Shown one piece after another: positions 35,052 through 46,400 of a stretch of 64,000 nt of DNA; positions within the stretch are counted from its first letter, which is position 1; the number at the start of each line of letters is the position of its first letter. The position numbers and the translations under genes are program-made. The stretch is taken from contig OX328126.1 in NCBI GenBank assembly GCA_946811695.1, forward strand, positions 7,392,197 through 7,456,196, written 5' to 3'. Under the pieces are notes generated by a model. That model ran no database searches, was not told where the DNA came from, and saw only the letters and a program-made list of their open reading frames with translations. Source of the DNA: Gonocerus acuteangulatus (taxonomy: Eukaryota; Arthropoda; Insecta; Hemiptera; Coreidae).

Positions 35052-35106
<55 letters not shown>
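34967..35106. repeat. two (TA)n tracts, 34967-35023 and 35055-35106
   Basis: Almost pure TA, separated by a 31-bp unique segment (ttgaagctaataggttttgg onward). They explain the long Ile-Tyr open frames on both strands. Confidence 0.9.
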
Positions 35107-35111
<5 letters not shown>

Positions 35112-35481
35112 AATAAAAAGTATATATAAAAAAATCACGTGTCGGTCTGTTTGTCTGATTATCTGTTTGTTCCTTATACAAATCCACACCGTTGGACTGA
35201 AATTGACCAAACTTGGCACAAAGGTAGATCTTGATCCGTGGAGTCTCGTATGCTAAGTCAAAAATGTCTAGCAGCTCTCGGACTGTATATTTGTTCCTTC
35301 TACTTGGCATACAAGTACGTCTTGATCCGGGGAGTGTCATAGTCTTAAGTAAAAACCGTCTTGGACTCACAGTTCGGAGGTAACGGATTCGAGTTTAGTA
35401 TCACTTATTTGGTTTTTAATTTATCTTGCTTTTCTAAGATGCAGAAAGTAGGTGTAGCATAGCACGCCGGGTAACAGCTAG
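35107..35481 (+). mobile_element. Helitron-like 3' part ending CTAG
   Basis: Ends gcacgccgggtaacagCTAG followed by T: the CTRR end and T target side of Helitrons. Upstream are tctgtttgttccttatac and gaccaaacttggcacaaagg. A reversed relative lies at 38222-38770. The 5' TC end was not found, so length is uncertain. Confidence 0.55.
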
Positions 35482-35614
35482 TATATATATATACAAATTT
35501 GAATCACCGTTATTTTCCAGATCTCTGGATTGTAAAACGTGAAATTTCCTAGTCGGTACTTCCGGATTGCGTCATGAGGTCAAACTCATAAGCGGGTTTC
35601 CTCCCTATGGAAGA

Positions 35615-36015
35615 AAATATTTTTAAAAAATATCAAAATAAAAAAAAGAAAATAACAAGAAAAAAAATAAATAAAATGAATGAAAAAAAGAAAATAAAAT
35701 AAAATAAAACAAAATATATGTTTCCATTATATATAGTATACATATATATGTATACTATATTTATATAAGTGCAAATATATTTATGTGTGTGTGAATCTGG
35801 TTCTTATATCCATGCAATTTTATAACAACAATAATTTCTCTTTTTTTCCAAACTTAGATTCTCACAAATACAACTTTATTAACACAACTGTTTCTCAAGC
35901 CCACAATACTAAAAACACTCTCCAACCTAACATTAATCTTGCACAATTAAACACAACAAGGGCGGAGATGACCAAGCAGTTTTCTGCCCTTAAACTACCA
36001 ACCCAACCCAACCCT
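35615..36015 (+). other. A-rich insert with an Asn/Thr-rich open frame
   Basis: Starts with a long A-rich stretch (35630-35715) and a palindromic tatacatatatatgtata segment. A frame from about 35818 encodes NFSFFPNLDSHKYNFINTTV and continues, rich in Asn, Thr and Gln with few G residues in the DNA. It resembles the low-complexity N-terminus of LINE ORF1 proteins only in composition. I cannot identify it. Confidence 0.3.
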
Positions 36016-36044
36016 CCCTATGGAGGGAGGGAGGAACCGCGCTA

Positions 36045-36469
36045 AAACAAGCATTAAAAAAGTTAATGTGTTTCCTTTTAAAAAAAAAAACTTATTTAGC
36101 TTCTCAGAATAAATTCATATGAATTTTAAAAGTTTTAAAGTCCTTTTTGAAACATGCTATGTATGAACAGTAAGCTTCCCAGTCCTTGCTGACTAACTTC
36201 ATTGTTATGAGCTTGGAATTAGGAAGAAAGGCGGTACTTAAGAAGCTACTGATGATATGCGCAGGAGCATGTTAGCAGCATTGTTCCCGATGATAACAAC
36301 CAATAAGGAACAATGAACCAGTCTATGTTTGTTCCTATCAACAACCATGGAATGAATCTAAAATCAATTTCAGCTTCAACCTGTCTCCCTCCATGCATTC
36401 ATTCATTACCGCGTATCGCGGCTGCGCGTTAACTATCACTAGTTTAATAAAGTAAACACTATTTTAGTG
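36045..36469. other. no recognisable gene
   Basis: Ordinary sequence; no frames above background. Confidence 0.4.
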
Positions 36470-36710
36470 GTAAAATGAAACAACGTCACGTTCCTTCACA
36501 ATCCTTTTTTGCGCTTAGCAGCTCCCGCTATCGTCTTCAAAGCTGTAATATTATGCCACTTTTCGACACCAGCAGAAGCTTGACGAGCCATGTTTCAACT
36601 TATTTATAATAATACATCTTCGAAGATGGTAGCAGGAACTGCCGAAAGCGCTAAGAACAACAAAATAAGAGAATACTTGTAAAAGAACGTGACGTTGCTT
36701 CATTTTTCCT
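36470..36710. mobile_element. MITE H, ~240 bp, long inverted arms
   Basis: aaaatgaaacaacgtcacgt at 36472 is mirrored at 36688-36707 (acgtgacgttgcttcattt). The arms continue through ttagcagctcccgctatcg / tggtagcaggaactgccg-type pairing for about 95 bp each, so nearly the whole element is a hairpin. Confidence 0.65.
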
Positions 36711-37181
36711 TCTCTGCCAGCAACCAAATAAGTTGAAACTATTTTAGTGCGATATAATACCTAGGAATTAGGCGATTTCTGTAACCTGTTTCGAAAAAAG
36801 TGAATACAACTTTTTGGGGGGGTATTGCCTAATAATACAGTTCAAGATGAAGAATATCCCTACAAAATTATCATATATTCAATGTTTCGGACTTTTAGTC
36901 CATCTACAGAAATGCTAAAATAGTTTTTTTTTCACGGGGAGACTCCCGATAAAATAGTATATTAATTAATAGATACTGCAGCAATACCTTTTATACGGGG
37001 ATCGAAAAAGTTATTTTTTTGTCGAAAAAAATTTAACTGTTAAAAAAAAACTTTTATTTTATAAGTTAAAAAATTACTTTTATAAATACTTTTATTTAAA
37101 ACTTTTAAGAGTAAAAGTTATTTAGGAACTCTTAAACTTAAAATGATGTACATGAAAATAAAAGTTAAAGTAAATCTTTTA
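36711..37181. other. no recognisable gene
   Basis: A tract of aaaagtt/aacttttat words (37020-37200) is low in complexity. A short family A-like phrase (gcgatttctgtaacc) is at 36770. Confidence 0.35.
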
Positions 37182-37589
37182 TTTACAAAATATGACTATA
37201 ACCATCCAATGTTAATAACCTTCTAGCTACTTTTCTTATAAATTATTTGAAAATATTAATAGTAATGCTTCTCTTATCGTAGTGTAACAGTTTAAAATTT
37301 AACTGTTACACTAAGGTTTATTTTTTCGGACTGATATACTTCCGGAAGATTGATTGGCCTCTTAACTCCTCCTTCATACCTCCAACATTCAACCTATTCG
37401 AAGGTTTCTATGCTTATTAGGGGGTATTTCTTAAATTAATCACTCATTTGCACTTCACTAGGAGTTTATTACTGACGAGCTGAGGCGCGATCGTACTGGG
37501 ACCAAATTAGGCTCTCATGTCGGCCATTGTCGGTCAGACGATATCGGATCGGATCGGGAGAAATACGGGTCTAATGCAGGTGCAGCCTA
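37182..37589 (+). repeat. dispersed repeat I, copy 2
   Basis: Matches 25880-26283 along its length with scattered substitutions. Ends in the same gcagcctaaa-type junction after atgcaggtg. Confidence 0.7.
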
Positions 37590-38221
37590 AAGCAGAAATG
37601 GTGGCAACCTTAGAACCTTAAAAATGGTGGCAACCTTAAGACAGCCCGTCGCTAATGACCAACAACAATTAATAGATTAAATGAATTTCATCGATCGTTC
37701 CTCCAAGAATGCCTCTACTGCCTACTTCTGAATTACCTCTGAGTCACCATCCTCGACTTGTAGAATCGATTCTCAGCCAGGAGCCCAGTACTGCCCTAGA
37801 GTTCTCATTACCAACTGGGATATTGCAATATGTTAAATCGATACATCGTTCCCCTGCCCTGGATATCCCATGACTCATACTTACCCGACAATCGATTCTG
37901 GAAGAGGCCCTAACCTCACTATCTCCCCTCCTCTGCAAGAATCCCAACATGAGATCTGCAGCTGTGACTCCTAGCTACCCCCTTGTTAACGAGACTTAAA
38001 CCCATAACTCTTCAACATCTGTTCCAATATTTCCTATAACAACCCTAAGCTTTATCGTCCCCTTTACATAACTCACTCAGCCTAACAAAAAAAAATCTGT
38101 TTTGAATACGATTGGTTTTAGCACATTCTTAAGTAATCCAAGCAACCAAATATTTTTGTTATTTTATTTACATTTTTATATGCCTGCGGAGTAAAAAATC
38201 GACCTTGAATATATATATATA
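37590..38221. other. no recognisable gene
   Basis: A duplicated atggtggcaacctta phrase (37598 and 37624) recalls the SINE3 body. A 68-codon minus frame at 37744-37950 is unsupported. Confidence 0.35.
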
Positions 38222-38770
38222 CTAGCTGTCATGGGCTTATATAAGGGGGGGCTGAGGGGGCTGCAGCCCCCCCCCCCCGAAATGTTGATTTGATCGGTAA
38301 AAATTTCATAAAACCCTTAAAAATAAATTAAATAAGATTATTTAGTTCATAAAACATATTCTATTTTGGGTGTAATAGCGTTTAAGTTGGCTAAAACTCT
38401 TCCAAGATCTAAATTGTTAGTATTCCATACACCAAAAATGGACTCAGCCCCCCCCCTCCGAATTTTTCCCAGCCCCCTCATAAAATTATTTTCTATATAC
38501 GCCTATAACTTTCTGCATCTAGAAAAGCAAAAATAAATTAGAAACCAAATAAGTAATATTAACATCTAAAAACGCAAATCTGTAACTGTTGGGGTTGACA
38601 AGTTTCAAACCCATTGACCTCCGAACTGTGGGTCCTAGACGATTTTGACACTCCACTTATCAAGACCTACATTCGTGCCAAGTTTGGTCAAAATTGGTCA
38701 AACGAAGCGGAATTGCATAAGGAACAATCGTACAGACAGACAGCTGGTATATGATTTTGACCTAGCCTAT
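38222..38770 (-). mobile_element. Helitron-like 3' part, reversed, split by MITE L
   Basis: Reversed 3' end CTAGT is at 38221-38225 (actagctgt), then MITE L, then ctttctgcatctagaaaagc and aaataaattagaaaccaaat, which mirror the last ~90 bp before 35481. Further in, accaagtttggtcaaaa-type words match the related copy. The gcacgccggg stretch found at 35461 is absent here; the MITE sits in its place. Confidence 0.55.
38231..38506. mobile_element. MITE family L, nested copy
   Basis: Begins ATGGGCTTATATAAGGGGGG and ends with the inverse of ATAGGCGTATATAG. C/G runs follow each end as in the copy at 20947. The interior aacccttaaaaataaatta block is shared, inverted, with that copy. Confidence 0.75.
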
Positions 38771-39555
38771 GACACTCCACATATTAAGACCTAACTGGGT
38801 GCCAAGTTTGGTCAAAATCGGTTAAACAATTTCTATATGTGTATCAAATTATAAAAATGTCTTTCATTTTATGTTATATCAGTTTATAATTAATTTTATT
38901 CATTTCATATTTTTCAGGTGGGTGAAAAAATAAGTTGAACATTTGTACGCATATACATAGTAAGTGATTTTTCATTATTTATGGGAAGATGAAACTACAT
39001 TTTATTAAGAAAATAATAATATAAGATTTATTTTATTGTTGAAAAATAAATTAAAATATTTATTCTTTATTCATGTCGCAATTTTTGGGGGGAATATGGT
39101 TTATCAAGTAATATTTAAACGTAAAAAATCTAAATATATTGAGCAGAAGTTTGTGGCGAATTAATATATACAAAGATATTTCTAGTATTCAGGAGAATTA
39201 TAAAATATTCAATGAGTTTTAATGACTCAATATTGTTTTGAGATAGTAATGTTAGTAATCAATTTTGAAATTTTGAATTATCTCAAAGTACATGTATTAA
39301 TTTAGTGTGATTGACATGAAAAAATTAATTCTTCGCGGAAATTGCTTAAGATTTATTTATTTTCCTTAAATTATATTAAAAAAAAAGTCAAGGGTAGCTA
39401 AAATATCACATATCCACAACTCAAAAACATAAAAATGTATTTGAATGAATTTTCAATAATAAATTTATTGAATAATGCCTGACTCTGGTCTATAGTGATG
39501 GATGAAACGCGCTAAAAACGATTGTTTACTAATTATCACCCCTCATATTCAAGAA

Positions 39556-39637
<82 letters not shown>

Positions 39638-40263
39638 GGAAAGAATTTGTTCCTAATGCGCATCCCATATGTGTCACCTAGACAGGAGTTCAGTACCTGT
39701 GTCGTATGTTTGATTTCACGCATAGGTGTACCCGTGAAGAATCATTCATACAAACGAAGACATATCGTGCCCGAGTGTCCCCTAACACATGTATAGGAGT
39801 CTCTGAAGAAGAAAGGAAGAAATGGTCTTGAAGAAAAAACCCTCCCGAAGAAAGGCTATATATAGGGAGGGAGGGTGCCTGTGTCACGAGCATGTAATAT
39901 TGTTATTCTACAGGTGGTATAACTGTATCGAGGTAGTTTTTCTTTATTCGAAGCGTGGTGTCTTCATTGGGTCCACTTGGAATCCATGGGTTTTATTTTG
40001 TCCTTTCTTGTGCATTTTTTTAGGACTGGAATTTGTGTCAACAATTTTCTTGGATATTATTTTATGAACTGCATTCTATAGTAATTTTCTTTTATGACTA
40101 TTGTTTAATAAGTTTTCAAACTGTTGCCTTAACAAATGGTAATATGTCCCCGCCTGAATGGCGTATGATCACAACGGTCCTTACCTTTGTAGGTAAGCAC
40201 TTGAGCTGTTAGGTCATTTTAATTTCTCCAAGTACTTCTGTATATGTAATCTCTTTTGGCAAC
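38771..40263. other. gene-free region with (TA)n at 39564-39632
   Basis: AT-rich. Frames around 39529-40067 either overlap the TA tract or have no motif. I see no element ends. Confidence 0.4.
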
Positions 40264-40684
40264 TTAGCTGCAGACTGCTATATAACGTTGGCGACCTCCT
40301 GAGTTGATGATTTTGGCAACGGTCTCCTTCTTAACCTTCTTAGACAATTTTAGGAACTTCTTGAGTTGATGATTTTGACAACTGTCTTCTACTTCATCTG
40401 TCCTGCAAGATACCATCATTTTGGAAACTCCTTCAGTTGATGATTTCGACAACCGTCTCCTTCCTAACCTGTCTGCATGATTCGATCAAATGTTGGGCAC
40501 CTCCTAAGGTGATTTTTTTGGAAATTTTTGAGTTGATGATTTTGGCAACTGTTTCCTTCCTAACATAGCTGCAGGATGACATAATATGTTGGCGATCTTC
40601 TAGGGTGACGATTTTGGGGACTTCTTGAGTTGATGATTTTGTCAAATTTATGATGGTTAAAATGATTATCATCTGGAAATTCAT
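40264..40684 (-). pseudogene. decayed open frame with 32-residue repeats
   Basis: On the minus strand two to three units of 32 residues are readable: RKETVAKIINS, then a variable spacer, TLGGAQHLIESC, then RQVRKETVVEIINS. The DNA phrase gttgatgattttggcaac recurs near 40304, 40364, 40435, 40531 and 40627; the last three spacings are 96-97 bp, the first two shortened. Stops and frame changes break the left half. The repeat has a helical, ARM/HEAT-like look but I cannot name a family. It may equally be a non-coding minisatellite. Confidence 0.3.
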
Positions 40685-41426
40685 GCTTAAAACGGGTTAG
40701 TACGAAATTTATTAAGCTTTCGAATGTTCACAATCAAATTAACCGATTTCTAAACCGCTTTCAAACAAAATATATGACAATTCCAAAACTGCTCACATAG
40801 ATTGATATATTTTCTTTAATACTTCCTCTACTCAAAGTCTTGTAAATATCTAGCAGCTGTATTAGATAATATTAAATTATTAGCGTATTTCTGCTATGTA
40901 CGCTAACATTTTCCAAAAACTCACCCGACCTCCCACCTAGATTTTTCCCATGCCCCTTGGGTATCCTTCCATTAACACCTTTTTCTCCTTTCCTGTCATA
41001 AACATGCCTTTTGATCCTTACCGACCTTTCTCCCACCACCTGCTGCTTTCAGTTACATATACCCCAGTAGATTCCTTTTTCCTTAAACACTTTCACAATG
41101 GTTACTTAATTGCCACTTTGGTCTTCCTCTGCCGCTCGGCATTTCCATTGGTATGTAGTATCTTATTTCTTTGTAAAATTAATTAATGTTACTATTAGCT
41201 ACTATATTTGTCATTGGTATGTAGTTTCTTATTTCTTTGTAAAATCAATTAATGTTACTAATTACTATTAAAATAAATTATTGTACCTATTTACTTTTTC
41301 ATTCTACTCATTCTAAGAATTTAAGACGATATGTTCTTTTATAAGTTAATTGTATCCATAGTTCTGTTACCTATCACAATTATAAACTTTTTTTTTCTGT
41401 ATTAATTTCTTTTTTTGTCATTTTAG
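40685..41426. other. no gene; family A-like fragment at the start
   Basis: 40700-40860 keeps reversed family A phrases (aagctttcgaatgttcac, ttctaaaccgctttc). A duplicated ~50-bp phrase attggtatgtag(t)... ttatttctttgtaaaat occurs at 41148 and 41212. Confidence 0.4.
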
Positions 41427-41460
41427 CTGACGAAGGCTACCAATGAGTAGCCGAAACGTC
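41427..41460 (+). ncRNA. hammerhead-ribozyme-like core, third copy
   Basis: CTGACGA (41427-41433), stem GGCTAC / GTAGCC with loop CAATGA, GAAAC (41453-41457) and GTC. The six-base stem is perfect and differs from the other two copies. Followed by cgaaatatag, as in the decayed copy near 29000. Confidence 0.45.
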
Positions 41461-42165
41461 CGAAATATAGATTTTTTTAAAAACAAAATCATATTGAGGT
41501 TTATTTAGCCGAATCCCAACCATTCCATCTTTACTTATCACCTCGACGGCTAACTATCTAATCATCATGATAAAATTAAATTTAACCACATTTTTCAAAA
41601 ACAGTTAAATATATCCTGTTGAATGTGGGTTTATTCGATTTTCCCAAGTACGGAGTTTTGAAGGAAACCCTTAAGCACTAAGATCTTTACGCGTGAATTT
41701 TGCCGAAAAATGCAGTGTTCCTGTCCGGCGATTCCACTGATTTACGAATTTGTCCTTTCGGATTAGTCGAAGTATTTTTTGTGGAAAATGTCATTAAAAT
41801 CCGCTTTTGTTGACGATAGATCTAAGGATATAAAACTTCGAGATTTCACGTCTGCACTTTTGGCCTCCATCAGCGGGTATTCAGCTATTAGAATGAAAGG
41901 AATCACGCTAGGAATAGGAAGATTTGTTATATGAATTTGGATGAGAAATATCAGGAACTGTGTACGAAACCGTTGTGACTTGTGACGCCATTTATTGTGA
42001 ATATGCTATTACATCTAGGCTTTACATAAGCTGCGCTATGGAGGCCATTTTCTAGGCCAACCTTGACCTGTACGGCGCAGAGGAGTGAAACCTAGCTGGC
42101 TATGTTGTGGTGGTACAGAGGTGAACGCCCTTACTCTTCCTGTCGTTGAAGTGGTTTATATTCTA
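41461..42165. other. reversed family A fragment and unassigned sequence
   Basis: 41570-41790 carries diverged reversed family A phrases (tttgccgaaaaatgcagtg, cttttcggattag). The rest is unassigned. Confidence 0.35.
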
Positions 42166-43210
42166 GTCCAAGAGCTGGTAACGCACTTTTCATGGAGTGT
42201 TTTATGCACCTTGAAATTTTGCTATAATGTATCTCTTGGATAGATATGAAGGTAAATCTATGTTGGTTATACTTACCGTGGAACACCAGGTACTACGTAT
42301 AGTGGAAAGGTGCAAACGAATATTGCCCAAAAATAGTGTTTTACTCAGAAGCCAACTATCATTAATTTATAAAAATTGCAAAATTAAAGTAATTTTACAA
42401 TTAATAAGAAATAAGTCAGGCACTTTTAAGGGGGGTTAAAATGTAAATAAAAAACCCTGAAGTACCTAGTTTTTTTTTTTTTTTAATATTAAATGGAGTC
42501 CCTTATTCACACTCCGATTTAAACAGCGTCTTCAATAAACATAATTGAAAATAATTACAAAAGGGCAGACACTTTTGTGGGGTTTAGTTTTGTTTTTGTT
42601 TTTTTTACGGCGCATCTACATCTAGGTCATTAGCGCCGACATCCAGGGTGCAGCGAGGAATTTTACCAGCGAGCCGTGGGATGATAAAATTCCTGCCGGA
42701 GGTTGGGAATCGAACCCACCATCTCCCGCTTCTGAATCCAAGGCGCTAGCCATTAGACCACGGGAGACCCCGTGGGGTTTAGTTATCATGAAAATAAAAG
42801 TTGCCTATGTTAGACTGCAATACACTGCGTAAGAGTGAGTGAGAGCACCGCGCAGTTGGTGTTGTTCTCTGCGCTCTGATTGGTTCTTGCTCACATGATC
42901 TTGTGCAGCTGTCCTGGTTTAAATGGCAGCCTGAATAAAACACTCATTTAACATTAGAATAAAAACAACTTAGTTTCTTTTTACATATTATCCCCTTAAA
43001 TGAGTTTGCCTTATTTATTATTCATTGCAAAATTGTCTTAATTTTACACTAAACATAATTGGCTTCTGAATAAAGCACTGGTGTTCCACGGTAAGTCTAG
43101 CCAACACATATTTACCTTCTTATCTACCCAAGAGGTATATTATAGCAAAATTTCAATGTGCATAAAACACTTCATGAAACGTGCGGTTACCAGTTCTGGA
43201 CTATTGGCGC
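42166..43210. mobile_element. 1-kb foldback element with SINE2 in the loop
   Basis: The left arm from tctagtccaagagctggtaa (about 42166) to about 42530 is mirrored by about 42905-43210; the outer ~128 bp pair at roughly 85-90%, including gaaattttgctataat and gtggaacaccag. Inner pairing (cagaagccaactat, gcaaaattaaag) is weaker. The loop contains a SINE2 with its own target duplication, so the foldback is older. A transcript would form a ~300-bp hairpin. Confidence 0.65.
42590..42771 (-). mobile_element. SINE2, complete, with 13-bp target duplication
   Basis: Reversed head GGGGTCTCCCGTGGTCTAAT, B box GGGTTCGATTCCC, then gcaggaattttatcatccc and a tail of A with scattered C. The head is Glu/Gln-like. 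GTGGGGTTTAGTT flanks both sides (42577-42589 and 42772-42784), intact. Confidence 0.9.
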
Positions 43211-43468
43211 ATGCTTCGGCTTAAAGTCAAACGATTTTCATGCCAGGATTTTAATGTGTTTTCAATTTGTCGTTAATTTCTGTCTTACCGTAAACAGTGT
43301 TTTAGCCAATCTTGTGATATGTGTGTTCCAACTAAGTTACATAATTCCTGTATAATTACTTGTCCAATTTCTATTATATCTTTTAAATTGGCTTATTTAG
43401 CGTGGTTGTCTACGTTTTTACTTGGTCATGTGTCATTATACCCTGGTGGAGTGTGAATTGGTGTTTTA
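43211..43468. other. unassigned flank
   Basis: Near 43355-43435 this resembles 11440-11515 (see the 10748-12109 entry). No gene. Confidence 0.35.
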
Positions 43469-46400
43469 TGGCGCGTCTACATCTGACGCTTCTTGCAGGA
43501 AATATATGTCAGGTGTCGGATAGATATTCTCTTGCAAGTTTGCATACTGACAGAAATATCTGGACATTTATGCCATGGATATGTATAGGACAGTTCTGGA
43601 TTTGCTATAATTTGGGATAAATGTACGGCCCGTTTACACAAATACATTTGTGTCCTGTATTAGTAAATAATCAGTGTTTACTTACATCTGTTGGTATAGA
43701 AGTGTCGACAATACAGCTAGTAGCCAGGATATTTATCTCTGACATTAAATTCTTCTCTTTAGAATCAGTGTTTACATCTGTTGGAATAGAAGTGTCGACA
43801 ATACAGCTAGTAGCCAGGATATTTATCTCTGACATTAAATTCTTCTCTTTATAATCAGTGTTTACACCTGATGGTATAGAAGTGTCGACAATACAGCTGG
43901 TAGCCAAGATATTTCTCCCTGACATTAAATTCTTCTCTTTATAATCACTGTTTACATCTGTTGGTATAGAAGTGTCGACAATACAGATAGTAACCAAGAT
44001 ATTTCTCCCTGACATTAAATTCTTCTCTTTATAATCAGTGTTTACACCTGACGGTATAGAAGTGTCGACAATACAGCTAGTAGCCAAGATATTTCTCCCT
44101 GACATTAAATTCTTCTCTTTATAATCAGTGTTTACACCTGATGGTATAGAAGTGTCGACAATACAGCTAGTAGCCAAGATATTTATCTCTGACATTAAAT
44201 TCTTCTCTTTATAATCAGTGTTTACATCTGATGGTATAGAAGTGTCGACAATACAGCTAGTAGCCAGGATATTTATCTCTGACATTAAATTCTTCTCTTT
44301 ATAATCAGTGTTTACATCTGTTGGAATAGAAGTGTCGACAATACAGCTAGTAGCCAGGATATTTATCTCTGACATTAAATTCTTCTCTTTAAAATCAGTG
44401 TTTACACCTGATGGTATAGAAGTGTCGACAATACAGCTAGTAGCCAGGATATTTATCTCTGACATTAAATTCTTCTCTTTATAATCAGTGTTTACATCTG
44501 TTGGAATAGAAGTGTCGACAATACAGCTAGTAGCCAGGATATTTATCTCTGACATTAAATTCTTCTCTTTATAATCAGTGTTTACACCTGACGGTATAGA
44601 AGTGTCGACAATACAGCTGGTAGCCAAGATATTTCTCCCTGACATTAAATTCTTCTCTTTATAATCACTGTTTACACCTGACGGTATAGAAGTGTCGACA
44701 ATACAGCTAGTAGCCAAGATATTTCTCCCTGACATTAAATTCTTCTCTTTATAATCAGTGTTTACACCTGACGGTATAGAAGTGTCGACAATACAGCTAG
44801 TAGCCAAGATATTTATCTCTGACATTAAATTCTTCTCTTTATAATCAGTGTTTACATCTGTTGGTATAGAAGTGTCGACAATACAGCTAGTAGCCAAGAT
44901 ATTTATCTCTGACATTAAATTCTTCTCTTTATAATCAGTGTTTACATCTGTTGGTATAGAAGTGTCGACAATACAGCTAGTAGCCAAGATATTTCTCCCT
45001 GACATTAAATTCTTCTCTTTATAATCAGTGTTTACATCTGTTGGTATAGAAGTGTCGACAATACAGCTAGTAGCCAAGATATTTATCTCTGACATTAAAT
45101 TCTTCTCTTTATAATCAGTGTTTACATCTGTTGGTATAGAAGTGTCGACAATACAGCTAGTAGCCAAGATATTTATCTCTGACATTAAATTCTTCTCTTT
45201 ATAATCAGTGTTTACATCTGTTGGTATAGAAGTGTCGACAAAACAGCTAGTAGCCAAGATATTTATCTCTGACATTAAATTCTTCTCTTTATAATCAGTG
45301 TTTACATCTGTTGGTATAGAAGTGTCGACAATATAGCTAGTAGCCAAGATATTTATCTCTGACATTAAATTCTTCTCTTTATAATCAGTGTTTACATCTG
45401 TTGGTATAGAAGTGTCGACAATACAGATAGTAACCAAGATATTTCTCCCTGACATTAAATTCTTCTCTTTATAATCAGTGTTTACACCTGACGGTATAGA
45501 AGTGTCGACAATACAGCTAGTAGCCAAGATATTTCTCCCTGACATTAAATTCTTCTCTTTATAATCAGTGTTTACACCTGACGGTATAGAAGTGTCGACA
45601 ATACAGCTAGTAGCCAAGATATTTATCTCTGACATTAAATTCTTCTCTTTATAATCAGTGTTTACACCTGATGATATAGAAGTGTCGACAATACAGCTAG
45701 TAGCCAAGATATTTATCTCTGACATTAAATTCTTCTCTTTATAATCAGTGTTCACACCTGACGGTATAGAAGTGTCGACAATACAGCTAGTAGCCAAGAT
45801 ATTTATCTCTGACATTAAATTCTTCTCTTTATAATCAGTGTTTACACCTGACGGTATAGAAGTGTCGACAATACAGCTAGTAGCCAAGATATTTATCTCT
45901 GACATTAAATTCTTCTCTTTATAATCAGTGTTTACACCTGATGATATAGAAGTGTCGACAATACAGCTAGTAGCCAAGATATTTATCTCTGACATTAAAT
46001 TCTTCTCTTTATAATCAGTGTTCACACCTGACGGTATAGAAGTGTCGACAATACAGCTAGTAGCCAAGATATTTATCTCTGACATTAAATTCTTCTCTTT
46101 ATAATCTGTGCTTACACCTGGTGGTATAGAAGTGTCGACAATACAGATAGTAACCAAGATATTTCTCCCTGACATTAAATTCTTCTCTTTATAATCAGTG
46201 TTTACACCTGACGGTATAGAAGTGTCGACAATACAGCTAGTAGCCAAGATATTTCTCCCTGACATTAAATTCTTCTCTTTATAATCAGTGTTTACACCTG
46301 ACGGTATAGAAGTGTCGACAATACAGCTAGTAGCCAAGATATTTATCTCTGACATTAAATTCTTCTCTTTATAATCAGTGTTTACACCTGATGATATAGA

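Larger units (their letters stand above)
34290..36044 (-). mobile_element. Helentron-like element family A, reversed, with two insertions
   Basis: Right edge is the reversed 5' end: tatggagggagggaggaacc then GCGCTAAAA (36018-36048). Part of the 5' region lies at 35494-35612 (aaatttgaatcaccgttatt, acttccggattgcgtcatga). The 3' body lies at 34290-34965. Between them the TA tract is split by a Helitron end (35106-35481). A ~400-bp A-rich insert sits at 35615-36015. The family's 3' hairpin is missing. Confidence 0.55.
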
